This document shows positions 56,086 to 64,000 of a stretch of 64,000 nucleotides of DNA, in pieces; position 1 is the first letter of the stretch, and every line of letters starts with the position of its first letter. Source of the DNA: Streptomyces orinoci (GTDB taxonomy: Bacteria > Actinomycetota > Actinomycetes > Streptomycetales > Streptomycetaceae). Where the stretch lies: NCBI RefSeq assembly GCF_003121295.1, contig NZ_PHNC01000007.1:62001-126000 (forward strand). Direction: 5' to 3'. The notes beneath the pieces are model-generated. The model was not told where the DNA came from and did no database searches. It was given only the letters and a program-made list of their open reading frames with translations. The position numbers and the translations under genes are program-made.

Positions 56086-57147
56086 TCAGCGGGTGTCGGG
56101 GTCGGCCCGGTCCAGCGCCGGGCGCGGGCCGGGGCCGGTCTGATGGAGCAGATAGTCCGCGGCGGCGGTGTCCGTGACCAGGCTGGTGACCAGCCCGGAG
56201 CGCAGCACCGCGCCGATCGCCGCCGCCTTCCGCTGCCCGCCGGCGATGGCCACCACCTCCGGTATGCGGCGCAGCCGGTCCGCCTCCACGGTGATGCAGC
56301 GCTCCCCCAGGTCCCGCCCGATGCGGCGGCCCTCGGTGTCGAAGAGGTGCGCGGACATCTCCGCGGCCGCCCCCAGCGAGGCGTAGTGGGCGCGCTCCTC
56401 GTCGCTGAGCATGTCGTAGACGGTGGAGATGCCCGGTTCCCAGGAGCCGATGGAGACGGCCGCCACGGTCACCTTGTCGAAGTAGTCGAAGGCCCGGGCG
56501 ATGCCGGTCTGGCCGCGCAGCGCGGCGGCGGTGGCCGGGTCGGGGAGCAGCATCGGGGCGTAGATGGGGTGCGCCTCGCCACCGGAGACGGCGGCCGCCC
56601 GGCGCACCGCCTCCACCGAGCCGCGCTCGGCGGTGCCCGCGTCATAGACGCCGGTGAGCTGGACGACCGTGCACGGCGGCAGCCGGTGCAGCGCCGCCGC
56701 CATATGGATGGTGGAGCGGCCCCAGGCCAGGCCGAGTACATCGCCCTCGTGCACCAGCTCACCGAGCAGGCCGGCCGCCACCTCGCCGAGGTTCTCCGGG
56801 TCGGGGGCGTCCTCGGCGGCGTCGGCCGGGGACTCCACGACCACCGCGTGCCGCAGGCCGTAGCGGGCGCGCAGCGCGTCGGAGCGCTCCGCGTCCAGCT
56901 CCGCCGGCACCCGGATCTCGATCCGTACCAGGTCGCGCTCCAGTGCCGTCTCCAGCACCCGGGCCACCTTGAAGCGGCTCACGCCGAACTCCTCGGCGAT
57001 CTGGATCTTCGACTTGCCCTCGAGGTAGAAGCGGCGGGCCATGGCGGCCGCCTGCACCAGCTCGGCGGGCCCCATCGGCGCGGCTGAACGGCCCGTCGAC
57101 ACCACGGTCTCCTCACTGCTGTGTTGGCGTTGTGACTGGACCGTCAT
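56086..57147 (-). CDS. SorC/DeoR-type sugar-binding transcriptional regulator
   Basis: A 353-residue regulator. The N-terminal HTH is AAAMARRFYLEGKSKIQIAE with EFGVSRFKVARVLETALERD. The C-terminal sugar-phosphate domain (about 95-340) has GLAWGRSTIHMAAALHRLPP and VVAIAGGQRKAAAIGAVLRS. Such proteins bind phosphosugars as effectors. It follows rpe (ribulose-phosphate epimerase) with a gap of about 70 bases in the same direction, so a pentose-phosphate signal is plausible. Start ATG 57147 is tentative. Confidence 0.85.
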   Translation of the reverse strand: MTVQSQRQHSSEETVVSTGRSAAPMGPAELVQAAAMARRFYLEGKSKIQIAEEFGVSRFKVARVLETALERDLVRIEIRVPAELDAERSDALRARYGLRHAVVVESPADAAEDAPDPENLGEVAAGLLGELVHEGDVLGLAWGRSTIHMAAALHRLPPCTVVQLTGVYDAGTAERGSVEAVRRAAAVSGGEAHPIYAPMLLPDPATAAALRGQTGIARAFDYFDKVTVAAVSIGSWEPGISTVYDMLSDEERAHYASLGAAAEMSAHLFDTEGRRIGRDLGERCITVEADRLRRIPEVVAIAGGQRKAAAIGAVLRSGLVTSLVTDTAAADYLLHQTGPGPRPALDRADPDTR

Positions 57148-57219
57148 CCTGTCAGAAAACGGCGGTCCTTGATCAGGTCTTGACCCCGGCCCGGACAACC
57201 GGGCCGGGGCCGAGCCTGC

Positions 57220-57906
57220 TCAGTGCCCGCAGGCCCAGGACGCGGTGGCGGTGGCCGCCTCGGCCCGCCCACGCAGCGAGCGTACGGCCGCCGCCGGGTC
57301 GTCCGCACCGTAAACGGCGGACCCGGCCACGAAGACATCGGCGCCCGCCTCGGCACACCGCTCGATGGTGGAGGCCGAGACTCCGCCGTCCACCTGGAGC
57401 CACAGCTGGAGGCCGTGCCGGGAGATCAGCTCCCGGGTGCGGCGGATCTTGGGCAGGGTGACGTCCAGGAACTGCTGGCCGCCGAAGCCGGGCTCCACGG
57501 TCATGATCAGGATCATGTCGAGTTCGGGCAGCAGGTCGGCATAGGGCTCGATGGGCGTCGCGGGCCTGAGCGCCATCGAGGCCCGGGCGCCCTTGGCCCG
57601 GATCTCCCGGGCCAGCCGCACCGGGGCGGCGGCCGCCTCCGCATGGAAGGTGACCGAGCCGGCCCCGGCCTCCACATACTGCGGGGCCCAGCGGTCCGGG
57701 TCGGCGATCATCAGATGGCAGTCCAGCGGGATGTCGGTGGACCGGCTGAGTGACTCCACGACCGGCACGCCCAGCGTGAGGTTGGGGACGAAGTGGTTGT
57801 CCATCACGTCTACATGGAGCCAGTCGGCCCCCTTCACGGCCTGCGCCTCATCGGCCAGGCGGGCGAAGTCCGCGCTCAGGATGCTGGGGTTGATCTGGAC
57901 ACTCAT
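57220..57906 (-). CDS. rpe: Ribulose-phosphate 3-epimerase
   Basis: A 228-residue TIM-barrel enzyme that interconverts ribulose 5-phosphate and xylulose 5-phosphate. The start is [34 protein letters not shown] carries the metal-binding His/Asp, [13 protein letters not shown] the second pair and [13 protein letters not shown] the flexible loop; [10 protein letters not shown] and [12 protein letters not shown] bind phosphate. It lies 44 bases after rsmB. Confidence 0.96.
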   Translation of the reverse strand: MSVQINPSILSADFARLADEAQAVKGADWLHVDVMDNHFVPNLTLGVPVVESLSRSTDIPLDCHLMIADPDRWAPQYVEAGAGSVTFHAEAAAAPVRLAREIRAKGARASMALRPATPIEPYADLLPELDMILIMTVEPGFGGQQFLDVTLPKIRRTRELISRHGLQLWLQVDGGVSASTIERCAEAGADVFVAGSAVYGADDPAAAVRSLRGRAEAATATASWACGH

Positions 57907-57950
57907 GCCCCCAAGACTGCCATGTCCGCGAGGCGGCGCCGACAGCGAGG

Positions 57951-59378
57951 TCAGCCGGTACGGCGCAGCAGGGCCAGGTACATCGCGTCGGTGCCGTGCA
58001 GGTGGGGCCAGAGCTGGACATCGGGGCCGTCGCCCAGCGAGGGCACCCCCGGCATCAGCGGACGGGCGTCGATCCACTCGGCTGCCGTGCCCGGCTGCTT
58101 GAGGACGTCCTCCACCACCGCCCGGGTCTCCGCCGGGTGCGGGGAACAGGTGGCATAGCCCACCACGCCGCCCACCCGCACCGCGCGCAGCGCCTGCCGC
58201 AGCAGCTCGCGCTGCAGGGGCGCGAAGCCGGCCACATCCTCCGGGCGCCGCCGCCAGCGGGCCTCCGGGCGGCGGCGCAGCGCGCCCAGCCCGGTGCACG
58301 GCACATCGACCAGGGCGCGGTCGAAGCTTCCCGCCCGCCATGGCGGGCGGGTGCCGTCGGCGGCGATGACCTGGTACGGGCCGGGGTTGCCGGCCAGGGC
58401 GCGGGCCACCAGCCGGGCCCGGTGCGGCTGCTTCTCGGAGGCCAGCAGGGCCGCTCCACGCCCGGCGGCCAGGGCGCCCAGCAGGGCGGCCTTGCCGCCG
58501 GGGCCGGCGCAGCCGTCCAGCCAGCGGTGGTCCGGGCCGTCCAGCGGAGCGTTGGCCAGGGCCAGGGCGACCAGCTGGCTGCCCTCGTCCTGGACGCCGG
58601 CCCGGCCCTCGCGGACCGCCTCCAGCGCGCCGGGCTCGCCGCCCTCGGCCATCCGCAGGGCGTAGGGGGACCAGCGGCCGGGCCGGGTGCGCTCGTCGCT
58701 CAGCTCTTCCACGGTGGCCCGGCCGGGGCGGGCGACCAGGGTCACCTCGGGCCGTTCGTTGTCCGCCGCCAGCAGGTCCTCGATGCCCTCCCGGCCGCCG
58801 CCCAGGGCGTCCCACAGGGCGGAGACGATCCAGCGGGGGTGGGAGTGGACGACCGCGAGATGCTCCTCGGGGTCCTCGGCGTAAGGCGGCGCGACCTTTT
58901 CCAGCCAGCCGTCCAGGTCATGGGCGGCGATCCGGCGCAGCACCGCGTTGACGAACTTCGCCCGGCCGTCGCCCAGCACCACCCGGGCCAGTTCCACGCT
59001 GGCGGAGACCGCCGCATGGCTGGGGATGCGGGTGCCCAGCAGCTGGTGGGCACCCAGGCTGAGCACATCCAGCACCGGCGGGTCCACCTCGCGCAGCGGG
59101 CGGTCCACGCACTGGGCGATGATCGCGTCATAGGTGCCCTGGTGGCGCAGGGTGCCATAGACCAGCTCGGTGGCCAGGGCGGCGTCCCGGGCGTCGAAGC
59201 CCTCCTTCTCCCGGGCCTTGCGCAGCAGCGGCGGCAGGACCAGGTTGGCGTAGGCGTCCCGTTCGTCCACCGCCCGCAGCGCCTCGAAGGCCAGGATGCG
59301 CACCGGGTCCTTCTTGGGCCTGCGGTGCGGCCGCGGGGGGCGCTTGCCGGTGGGGGCGGGGCCGTTGCCGTGGTTCAA
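57951..59378 (-). CDS. rsmB: 16S rRNA (cytosine-967-C5)-methyltransferase
   Basis: A 475-residue enzyme. Residues about 25-165 form the NusB-like RNA-binding domain ([20 protein letters not shown]). The C-terminal SAM domain has [20 protein letters not shown], the motif IV Cys in [18 protein letters not shown] and the motif VI Cys in [20 protein letters not shown] chose TTG 59378, just after GGAG and 37 bases after fmt; no ATG or GTG is well placed before the domain. Confidence 0.93.
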   Translation of the reverse strand: MNHGNGPAPTGKRPPRPHRRPKKDPVRILAFEALRAVDERDAYANLVLPPLLRKAREKEGFDARDAALATELVYGTLRHQGTYDAIIAQCVDRPLREVDPPVLDVLSLGAHQLLGTRIPSHAAVSASVELARVVLGDGRAKFVNAVLRRIAAHDLDGWLEKVAPPYAEDPEEHLAVVHSHPRWIVSALWDALGGGREGIEDLLAADNERPEVTLVARPGRATVEELSDERTRPGRWSPYALRMAEGGEPGALEAVREGRAGVQDEGSQLVALALANAPLDGPDHRWLDGCAGPGGKAALLGALAAGRGAALLASEKQPHRARLVARALAGNPGPYQVIAADGTRPPWRAGSFDRALVDVPCTGLGALRRRPEARWRRRPEDVAGFAPLQRELLRQALRAVRVGGVVGYATCSPHPAETRAVVEDVLKQPGTAAEWIDARPLMPGVPSLGDGPDVQLWPHLHGTDAMYLALLRRTG

Positions 59379-59415
59379 AAGGTGCTCCGGATAACGAGGT
59401 GGCGAAGGTCCAAGC

Positions 59416-60351
59416 CTACGCCCCGCCCAGCCTCTCGCCTGCGGCGATGCGTACGCCACGGGCCCAGTCGGCGGCCTTCATCGGCTTCTTGCCCTGCGGC
59501 TGGACCCACAGCAGTTCCACCGCGTGCGAGCCGGTGCCCACATGGACGCTGTTCTTGCCGGCGACGATCTCGCCGGGGGCCAGATCGGTACGGCCGTGGT
59601 CCAGGGCCACCTGCATCACCTTCAGCCGCTCGCCGCGGAACAGCGTCCAGGCGCCGGGGGCCGGGGCGCAGCCGCGGACCACCCGGTCCACCCGCAGGGC
59701 GGGGGCGGCCCAGTCCAGGCGGGCGTCCTCCACGGTGAGCTTGGGGGCCAGCGAGACGCCCTCGGCGGGCTGCGGCACCGGCTTGAGGGTGCCGTCCTCG
59801 ATGCCGTCCATGGTGGCGGCGAGCAGCCCGGCGCCCGCGAAGGCCAGCCGGGTGAGCAGGTCGCCGCTGGTGTCGGTGGGGCGGACCTGTTCGGTGATCA
59901 CGCCATAGACCGGGCCGGAGTCCAGCCCCTCCTCGATCTGGAAGGTGGCCGCCCCGGTGACCTCGTCCCCGGCCAGCACCGCGTGCTGCACCGGGGCGGC
60001 GCCGCGCCAGGCGGGCAGCAGCGAGAAGTGCAGATTGACCCAGCCATGGCGCGGGATCTCCAGGGCCGGCCTGGGCAGCAGCGCGCCATAGGCGACCACC
60101 GGGCAGCAGTCCGGGCCGATCTCGCGCAGCCGGGCCAGGAAGTCCTCGTCACGCGGGCGGGCGGGCTTGAGCACCTCGATGCCGGCCTCCTCGGCGCGTT
60201 CGGCGACGGGGCTGGCCACCATCCGGCGGCCGCGTCCGGCGGGCGCGTCGGGACGGGTGACCACGGCGACCACCTCATGGCGCTCGGAGGCGATCAGGGC
60301 GTCCAGGGCGGGAACGGCGACCTCGGGGGTACCGGCGAAGACGAGCCTCAT
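59416..60351 (-). CDS. fmt: Methionyl-tRNA formyltransferase
   Basis: A 311-residue enzyme that formylates initiator Met-t[23 protein letters not shown] is the start. The folate/catalytic region is [20 protein letters not shown] (Asn-His) with the Asp in [12 protein letters not shown], and the C-terminal RNA-binding domain begins near 210. It is the first gene of the fmt-rsmB-rpe run. Confidence 0.96.
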   Translation of the reverse strand: MRLVFAGTPEVAVPALDALIASERHEVVAVVTRPDAPAGRGRRMVASPVAERAEEAGIEVLKPARPRDEDFLARLREIGPDCCPVVAYGALLPRPALEIPRHGWVNLHFSLLPAWRGAAPVQHAVLAGDEVTGAATFQIEEGLDSGPVYGVITEQVRPTDTSGDLLTRLAFAGAGLLAATMDGIEDGTLKPVPQPAEGVSLAPKLTVEDARLDWAAPALRVDRVVRGCAPAPGAWTLFRGERLKVMQVALDHGRTDLAPGEIVAGKNSVHVGTGSHAVELLWVQPQGKKPMKAADWARGVRIAAGERLGGA

Positions 60352-60500
60352 GGGGGACGAACACAACCTCTCAAGCACCGGGCGGGACGGCGCACCAGTC
60401 TAGGCGGGGGCCGGAGTTGAAGGGGCGTGCGGGGCAGCATGCGCCTCATTCCGGCGGATGTGCGCCCCCATACCGTGACCCGCGGGGCTGTGGCGCGTTG

Positions 60501-60569
60501 GGTCAAGAGAGATTGACCGAACCGGGCCGCAACCGCGGCCCGCTTCCATTGCGTGTCAACTCTCTCTTG
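60501..60569. promoter_or_regulatory. Nested inverted repeats between fmt and the 60608 gene
   Basis: CAAGAGAGATTGAC (60504-60517) is repeated inverted as GTCAACTCTCTCTTG (60555-60569) with one inserted base, enclosing a second hairpin CGGGCCGC/GCGGCCCG (60523-60530 / 60535-60542). It sits 39 bases before the 60608 start and could act in RNA or as an operator. Confidence 0.5.
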
Positions 60570-60607
60570 CTTACGTCCCGTTCACCGCCGGTTCGAGAGG
60601 CTTGTTC

Positions 60608-61126
60608 ATGCCCGACCACGCAACCCATGACGCCCAGGCGAGGGCCAGCCTGCATCTTCTGGTCCGGGACATCGAGCGGGTCCGCCGACAGGTGGACGCG
60701 CTTCGTACCCTGACCGCTCAGCTGGGCAATGTCTACCGTCCACGCCGTACCGGCCCGTCCTCGGGATTCGTGGTCTACGGGCGCGCCCCCGCTCCCACCG
60801 TCCGGCTGGCGCAGGAACTGCGCGACAGCGTGGAGACCCTGGTGACGGCGGCGGTCGACTTCGACCGCTCACTGGGCTTCTCCTGGGACGCGGTGGGCTC
60901 GGCGCTGGGCGTCACCAAGCAGGCGGTGCACCGGCGTTACGGGGCCCGGCGGGCCAATGGTCAGGCCACGGTGGAGAGTTCGGCCACCGAGCCGAGCACC
61001 GCCGCGCTGACGCCCTCGGCGATGCCGGTGGTGCCCGCCGCCCGCTCGGTGCCAGGGCAGCCCTCGGGTCCGCTCCGGGAGGAGCCGGCCCGCCCCTCGG
61101 CCTTCCCGGGCCCGCGCAACGGCTGA
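60608..61126 (+). CDS. HTH-containing conserved actinobacterial protein
   Basis: A 172-residue protein. The N-terminal part is helical ([20 protein letters not shown]). Residues about 88-120 ([20 protein letters not shown] and then YGARRANG) form a likely helix-turn-helix, and the tail is a Pro/Ser-rich linker. I see no ligand domain. It is divergent from fmt and convergent with priA. ATG 60608 is preferred over TTG 60602. Confidence 0.72.
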   Translation: MPDHATHDAQARASLHLLVRDIERVRRQVDALRTLTAQLGNVYRPRRTGPSSGFVVYGRAPAPTVRLAQELRDSVETLVTAAVDFDRSLGFSWDAVGSALGVTKQAVHRRYGARRANGQATVESSATEPSTAALTPSAMPVVPAARSVPGQPSGPLREEPARPSAFPGPRNG

Positions 61127-61254
61127 CCAACCAGTCGGCCGCCGACGGTGACCAGCCGTCCACTGGAGAGTCCGGCCAACTCTGCTGACGGTAACGGGCG
61201 GTTGCGGGTGGGTGCCCACGCGCCGCCAGGCGCGTGCAAGCCCCCAGCGGCGGG

Positions 61255-63366
61255 TCAGCCGATATCCGGCGGATCCATCCGCAACCGCACGACAGGGCCC
61301 GCGCCCCGCGCCAGCCGCACCGCCTGCGCCGTCTTCAGCGCCGCCGCCAACTCGCCGCCCAGCCCCGGGCGGACCCGTACCAGCACCCGCTCCTCCCCCG
61401 GCGCGGCCCCCCGCGAGGTCACCGGAACGGGGCCCAACAGCTCGGCCTCCGAGGGCAGTTCGGCGGCGGCCAGCAACTCGGCGACCGCGTCCGCCGGTCC
61501 GCTCACCGAGGCCATCCGGGACACCGGCGGAAAACCCAGCTCCGCCCGCTCGGACAGCTCCCGCACCGCGTGCCCGGCCGGGTCCCAGCGGACCAGCGCC
61601 TGCACCGGCCGCAGGGTGGGCTCGGCCACGATCACCACCTGGCCGCCCGCCTCCTGGCCCCGTACCAGCGCCGCCGCGCCCAGCCAGCGGCGCAGCGCCT
61701 CCTCCCCGGCCCGCAGGTCGGGCAGCGACAGCAGCGCCCAGCCGTCCAGCAGCAGGGCCGCCGCATAGCCGCCCTCGGCGACCGGCTCCGCCCCGGGTGT
61801 GGAGACCACCAGGGCGGGGGTGTCCGGCACGGTGTCCAGCACCTGGTCCCGGCCTGAGGTGCGCACCGGGACCGCGGGAAACGCCCGTCCCAGCTCCTCG
61901 GCGGTGCGCCGGGCCCCCACCACCCTGGCCCGCAGCCGGGTGCCGCCGCACTCGGCGCAGTGCCAGCCGTCCTGCCGCCGGCCGCACCAGCCGCAGTGCA
62001 GCGCGCCATCGGCGTCATGTGCCTCCAGCGGGCCGGCGCAGTCCGCACAGCGGGCCGGTTCCCGGCAGCGGTCGCAGGCCAGCCGGGGGACATAGCCCCG
62101 GCGCGGCACCTGCACCAGCACCGGGCCGCGCTCCAGGCCCTCGCGCGCCACCCGCCAGGCCAGGGAGGGCAGCCGGGCGGCCCGTGCCGCCTCGTCCCGG
62201 GCCAGCTCGCCGTCGCCGACGGTACGGACCAGCGGGGCCACGGCGCGTATCCGCTCGCGGTCCGCCGCCAGCGGCCTGGCCCAGCCGGTCCGTACCAGCT
62301 GGGCGGCCTCGACGGTGCAGGAGAAGCCGCCCAGCAGGAACGCCGCCTTCTGGTGGGCGGCCCGCAGCAGCAGCACCTCCCGGGCGTGCGGCTGGGGGGC
62401 GTGCGGTTCGGCATGGCTGCCGTCGCCGTCGTCCCAGATCGCCAGCAGCCCCAGGTCGCGTACCGGGGCGAACATGGCGGCCCGGGTGCCGACCACCGCC
62501 CGTACCGCCCCACGGTTGACCGCCAGCCAGCGGCGGTAGCGCTCCTCGGGGCCGGTGTCGGCGGTCAGCAGCACATGCCGCCCCGGGCCCAGCAGCTCAC
62601 CGAGGGCGGCATCGACCCGGGCGGCGCTCCGGCCGTCGGGCACCACGATCAGCACCCCACGCCGGGAGGCCAGGGTGGCCGCCGCGGCCCGGGCCAGCTC
62701 CATGGCCCAGTGCTCTCCCGGCAGCGCGGTCCATACCGCCCGGGGGGAGCCGCCGCGGGCCAGGGCGTCCAGAAAGCCGGGGCCGGTGGGATAGCGGGAC
62801 CAGCTGCCGGGCTGCGGGGCGGCGGGCGGCGGCAGCAGGGCGGGCGAGGGCTCGGCCTCGATCCGGGCGTGCCGGGGGGGCACCGCCAGCTGAAGTACGT
62901 CCGCCAGCGAGCCGGCGTAGCGGTCAGCCACCGCCCGGCACAGCCGCAGCAGCTGCGGGCCCAGCACCGGCTCCGGGGAGAGCACCTGGGCGATGGCGGC
63001 CAGCGGGCCCTGATAGTCGGACTCGGCCACCCGCTCCACGATGAAGCCGTCCAGCAGCCCGCCGCCCTCGCGGCGGCCCTGGTGCACATTGCGGGCACCG
63101 GCGCCGAAGCGGACCCGTACCCGGGTGCCGGGCTGGGCGTCGGCGTCCAGCTCGGCGGGCACGGCGTAGTCCCAGAGCCGGTCCAGATGCACGGGGCCCT
63201 TGTCCACCAGCACCCGGGCCACCGGGAGCTCGGCGGCCAGTGGGGCGCCTCGCCAGGTGCGCGGCTTGGCCCTCGGCACATCCGCCTTGCGCACCAGCTC
63301 CCGGATGAGAGCCAGCTGCTCCGCCTGCTGCGGCTCCTCCTCCGGGTGACCGTTTTCGCTGCTCAC
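61255..63366 (-). CDS. priA: PriA-like primosomal protein N' without helicase motifs
   Basis: A 703-residue protein. The N-terminal DNA 3'-end binding domain (ARVLVDKGPVHLDRLWDYAV) and the zinc-binding region (CDRCREPARCADC, then CGWCGRRQDGWHCAECGG, about 420-465) are intact. The Walker A site GxTGSGKT of true PriA is absent (WTALPGEHWAMEL instead) and the DEEH box reads DDGDGSH. This matches actinobacterial PriA proteins regarded as probable replication-restart factors lacking helicase activity. GTG 63366 follows an AGGAC site. Confidence 0.92.
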   Translation of the reverse strand: MSSENGHPEEEPQQAEQLALIRELVRKADVPRAKPRTWRGAPLAAELPVARVLVDKGPVHLDRLWDYAVPAELDADAQPGTRVRVRFGAGARNVHQGRREGGGLLDGFIVERVAESDYQGPLAAIAQVLSPEPVLGPQLLRLCRAVADRYAGSLADVLQLAVPPRHARIEAEPSPALLPPPAAPQPGSWSRYPTGPGFLDALARGGSPRAVWTALPGEHWAMELARAAAATLASRRGVLIVVPDGRSAARVDAALGELLGPGRHVLLTADTGPEERYRRWLAVNRGAVRAVVGTRAAMFAPVRDLGLLAIWDDGDGSHAEPHAPQPHAREVLLLRAAHQKAAFLLGGFSCTVEAAQLVRTGWARPLAADRERIRAVAPLVRTVGDGELARDEAARAARLPSLAWRVAREGLERGPVLVQVPRRGYVPRLACDRCREPARCADCAGPLEAHDADGALHCGWCGRRQDGWHCAECGGTRLRARVVGARRTAEELGRAFPAVPVRTSGRDQVLDTVPDTPALVVSTPGAEPVAEGGYAAALLLDGWALLSLPDLRAGEEALRRWLGAAALVRGQEAGGQVVIVAEPTLRPVQALVRWDPAGHAVRELSERAELGFPPVSRMASVSGPADAVAELLAAAELPSEAELLGPVPVTSRGAAPGEERVLVRVRPGLGGELAAALKTAQAVRLARGAGPVVRLRMDPPDIG

Positions 63367-63561
63367 AGGCTCAGTCCTACCAGACGGCTCGGACAGTGGC
63401 CGCCGCGCCCGACGGGCGGCCCAGCCGTTGACCGGGACGAGCCGCCTTCCCGGCCCGGTGCAGGCCGCCACCGGCTGTCATCCGCACGATCTCGGGCGCC
63501 GGCGGTGCCTTCGGTGCGGGAACCGTCCCCGGAACCGGACGTCTGCCTACGGACCGTACGC

Positions 63562-63614
63562 CATCAGGTGCGGGCCGTGCGGGGCTGGTCGCGCAGTTCC
63601 CCGCGCCCCTGATG
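63562..63614 (-). repeat. Single copy of the dispersed GGGGCGCGGGGAACTGCGCG element
   Basis: Minus-strand copy reading GGGGCGCGGGGAACTGCGCG then ACCAGCC and a GC-rich end. It is bounded by the inverted heptamers CATCAGG (63562-63568) and CCTGATG (63608-63614), so it can fold as a single hairpin. Confidence 0.8.
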
Positions 63615-63632
63615 AGGTGCCCGGCAACGCAT

Positions 63633-63669
63633 CGGGGTCCGGAGACCGCTGCTCGGTCTCCGGACCCCG
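63633..63669 (-). terminator. Terminator of metK
   Basis: Perfect 16-bp stem CGGGGTCCGGAGACCG (63633-63648) / CGGTCTCCGGACCCCG (63654-63669) with a 5-base loop, 21 bases beyond the metK stop. Confidence 0.88.
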
Positions 63670-63690
63670 AGGACAGCGGGTCGGCGCGGG

Positions 63691-64000
63691 TTACAGCCCC
63701 ACGGCCTTGCGCAGCGCGTCCACGCGGTCCGTGCGCTCCCAGGTGAAGTCGGGCAGCTCACGGCCGAAGTGGCCATAGGCGGCGGTCTGGGAGTAGATCG
63801 GGCGGAGCAGGTCGAGGTCGCGGATGATCGCGGCCGGGCGGAGGTCGAAGACCTCGGTGATGGCGTGCTCGATCTTCTCGGTCTCGACCGTGTTGGTGCC
63901 GAAGGTCTCGACGAACAGACCGACCGGCTCGGCCTTGCCGATGGCGTAGGCGACCTGGACCTCGCAGCGCGCGGCCAGCCCGGCGGCGACCACGTTCTTG
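63691..64000 (-). CDS. metK: S-adenosylmethionine synthase, C-terminal part
   Basis: The gene continues past the right edge; the last 102 codons are visible. [40 protein letters not shown] and [20 protein letters not shown] are the conserved MetK C-terminus, ending [18 protein letters not shown]. It makes SAM from methionine and ATP. The order metK-priA-fmt is standard for streptomycetes. Confidence 0.95.
   Translation of the reverse strand, partial: KNVVAAGLAARCEVQVAYAIGKAEPVGLFVETFGTNTVETEKIEHAITEVFDLRPAAIIRDLDLLRPIYSQTAAYGHFGRELPDFTWERTDRVDALRKAVGL

Larger units (their letters stand above)
63367..63690. other. Intergenic region between metK and priA
   Basis: 324 bases with no gene. They hold one copy of the dispersed repeat on the minus strand (63562-63614) and the metK terminator (63633-63669). 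Confidence 0.6.

Overview
This is high-GC (roughly 70 percent or more) actinobacterial DNA that I read as Streptomyces chromosome. The evidence is third-position G/C bias, GTG and TTG starts, rare TTA codons, and the actinomycete order metK-priA-fmt-rsmB-rpe together with an FMN-riboswitch rib operon fused to hisE-hisG. No phage, insertion sequence, CRISPR array, tRNA or rRNA was found.

Left part (1-10.2 kb) is metal-flavoured and accessory-looking. A partial Fe-siderophore/cobalamin-type ABC importer (binding protein, FecCD permease, ATPase) converges on a two-gene operon encoding a cytochrome P450 and a DIT1/PvcA-type isocyanide synthase. Next come a Met/His-tipped small membrane protein, a Cu(I) P1B-ATPase and a PCuAC-like protein in one overlapping operon. 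An ECF sigma factor with a divergent zinc-finger anti-sigma-like protein and a membrane protein with a Met/His-rich loop follow. A roughly 69-bp repeat is scattered through this part and forms a tandem array at about 8.15-8.47 kb.

Middle part (10.6-31.7 kb): AceE-type pyruvate dehydrogenase E1, a holin-like protein, an aldehyde dehydrogenase, a possible Lsr2-like half protein, a His/Asp-repeat surface protein next to a class E/F sortase, a GNAT, DUF779, a PAS-GGDEF-EAL protein coupled to a DUF574 methyltransferase, an APC permease, a C39-like secreted protease, a P-loop kinase, an orphan EccA/CbbX-type AAA ATPase, and two CNNM/CorC-type CBS membrane proteins.

Right part (31.9-64 kb) is mostly core metabolism. 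It holds the leftward rib-his operon (ribD, ribE, ribM, ribBA, ribH, hisE, hisG, PH protein) behind an FMN riboswitch. It also holds an MFS exporter, a second low-complexity secreted protein, an NCS2 permease, a flavin amino-acid 2-monooxygenase plus nitrilase-type amidase pair, an EfeUO-EfeB iron system with an iron-box-like site, an Lrp regulator, and a GntR-TetR chimeric regulator divergent from a FAD monooxygenase with a clear operator. A CAT-family permease, GuaB1, a SorC-type regulator, rpe, rsmB, fmt, an HTH protein, priA and the 3' end of metK complete it.

Most notable: the isocyanide synthase/P450 operon between a metallophore-type importer and a copper module; the repeat that has been read through as a C-terminal extension of the importer ATPase; three TTA (bldA-type) genes; the sortase plus repeat-protein pair without LPXTG; and a G-quadruplex/hairpin alternative structure at 29.17-29.23 kb.
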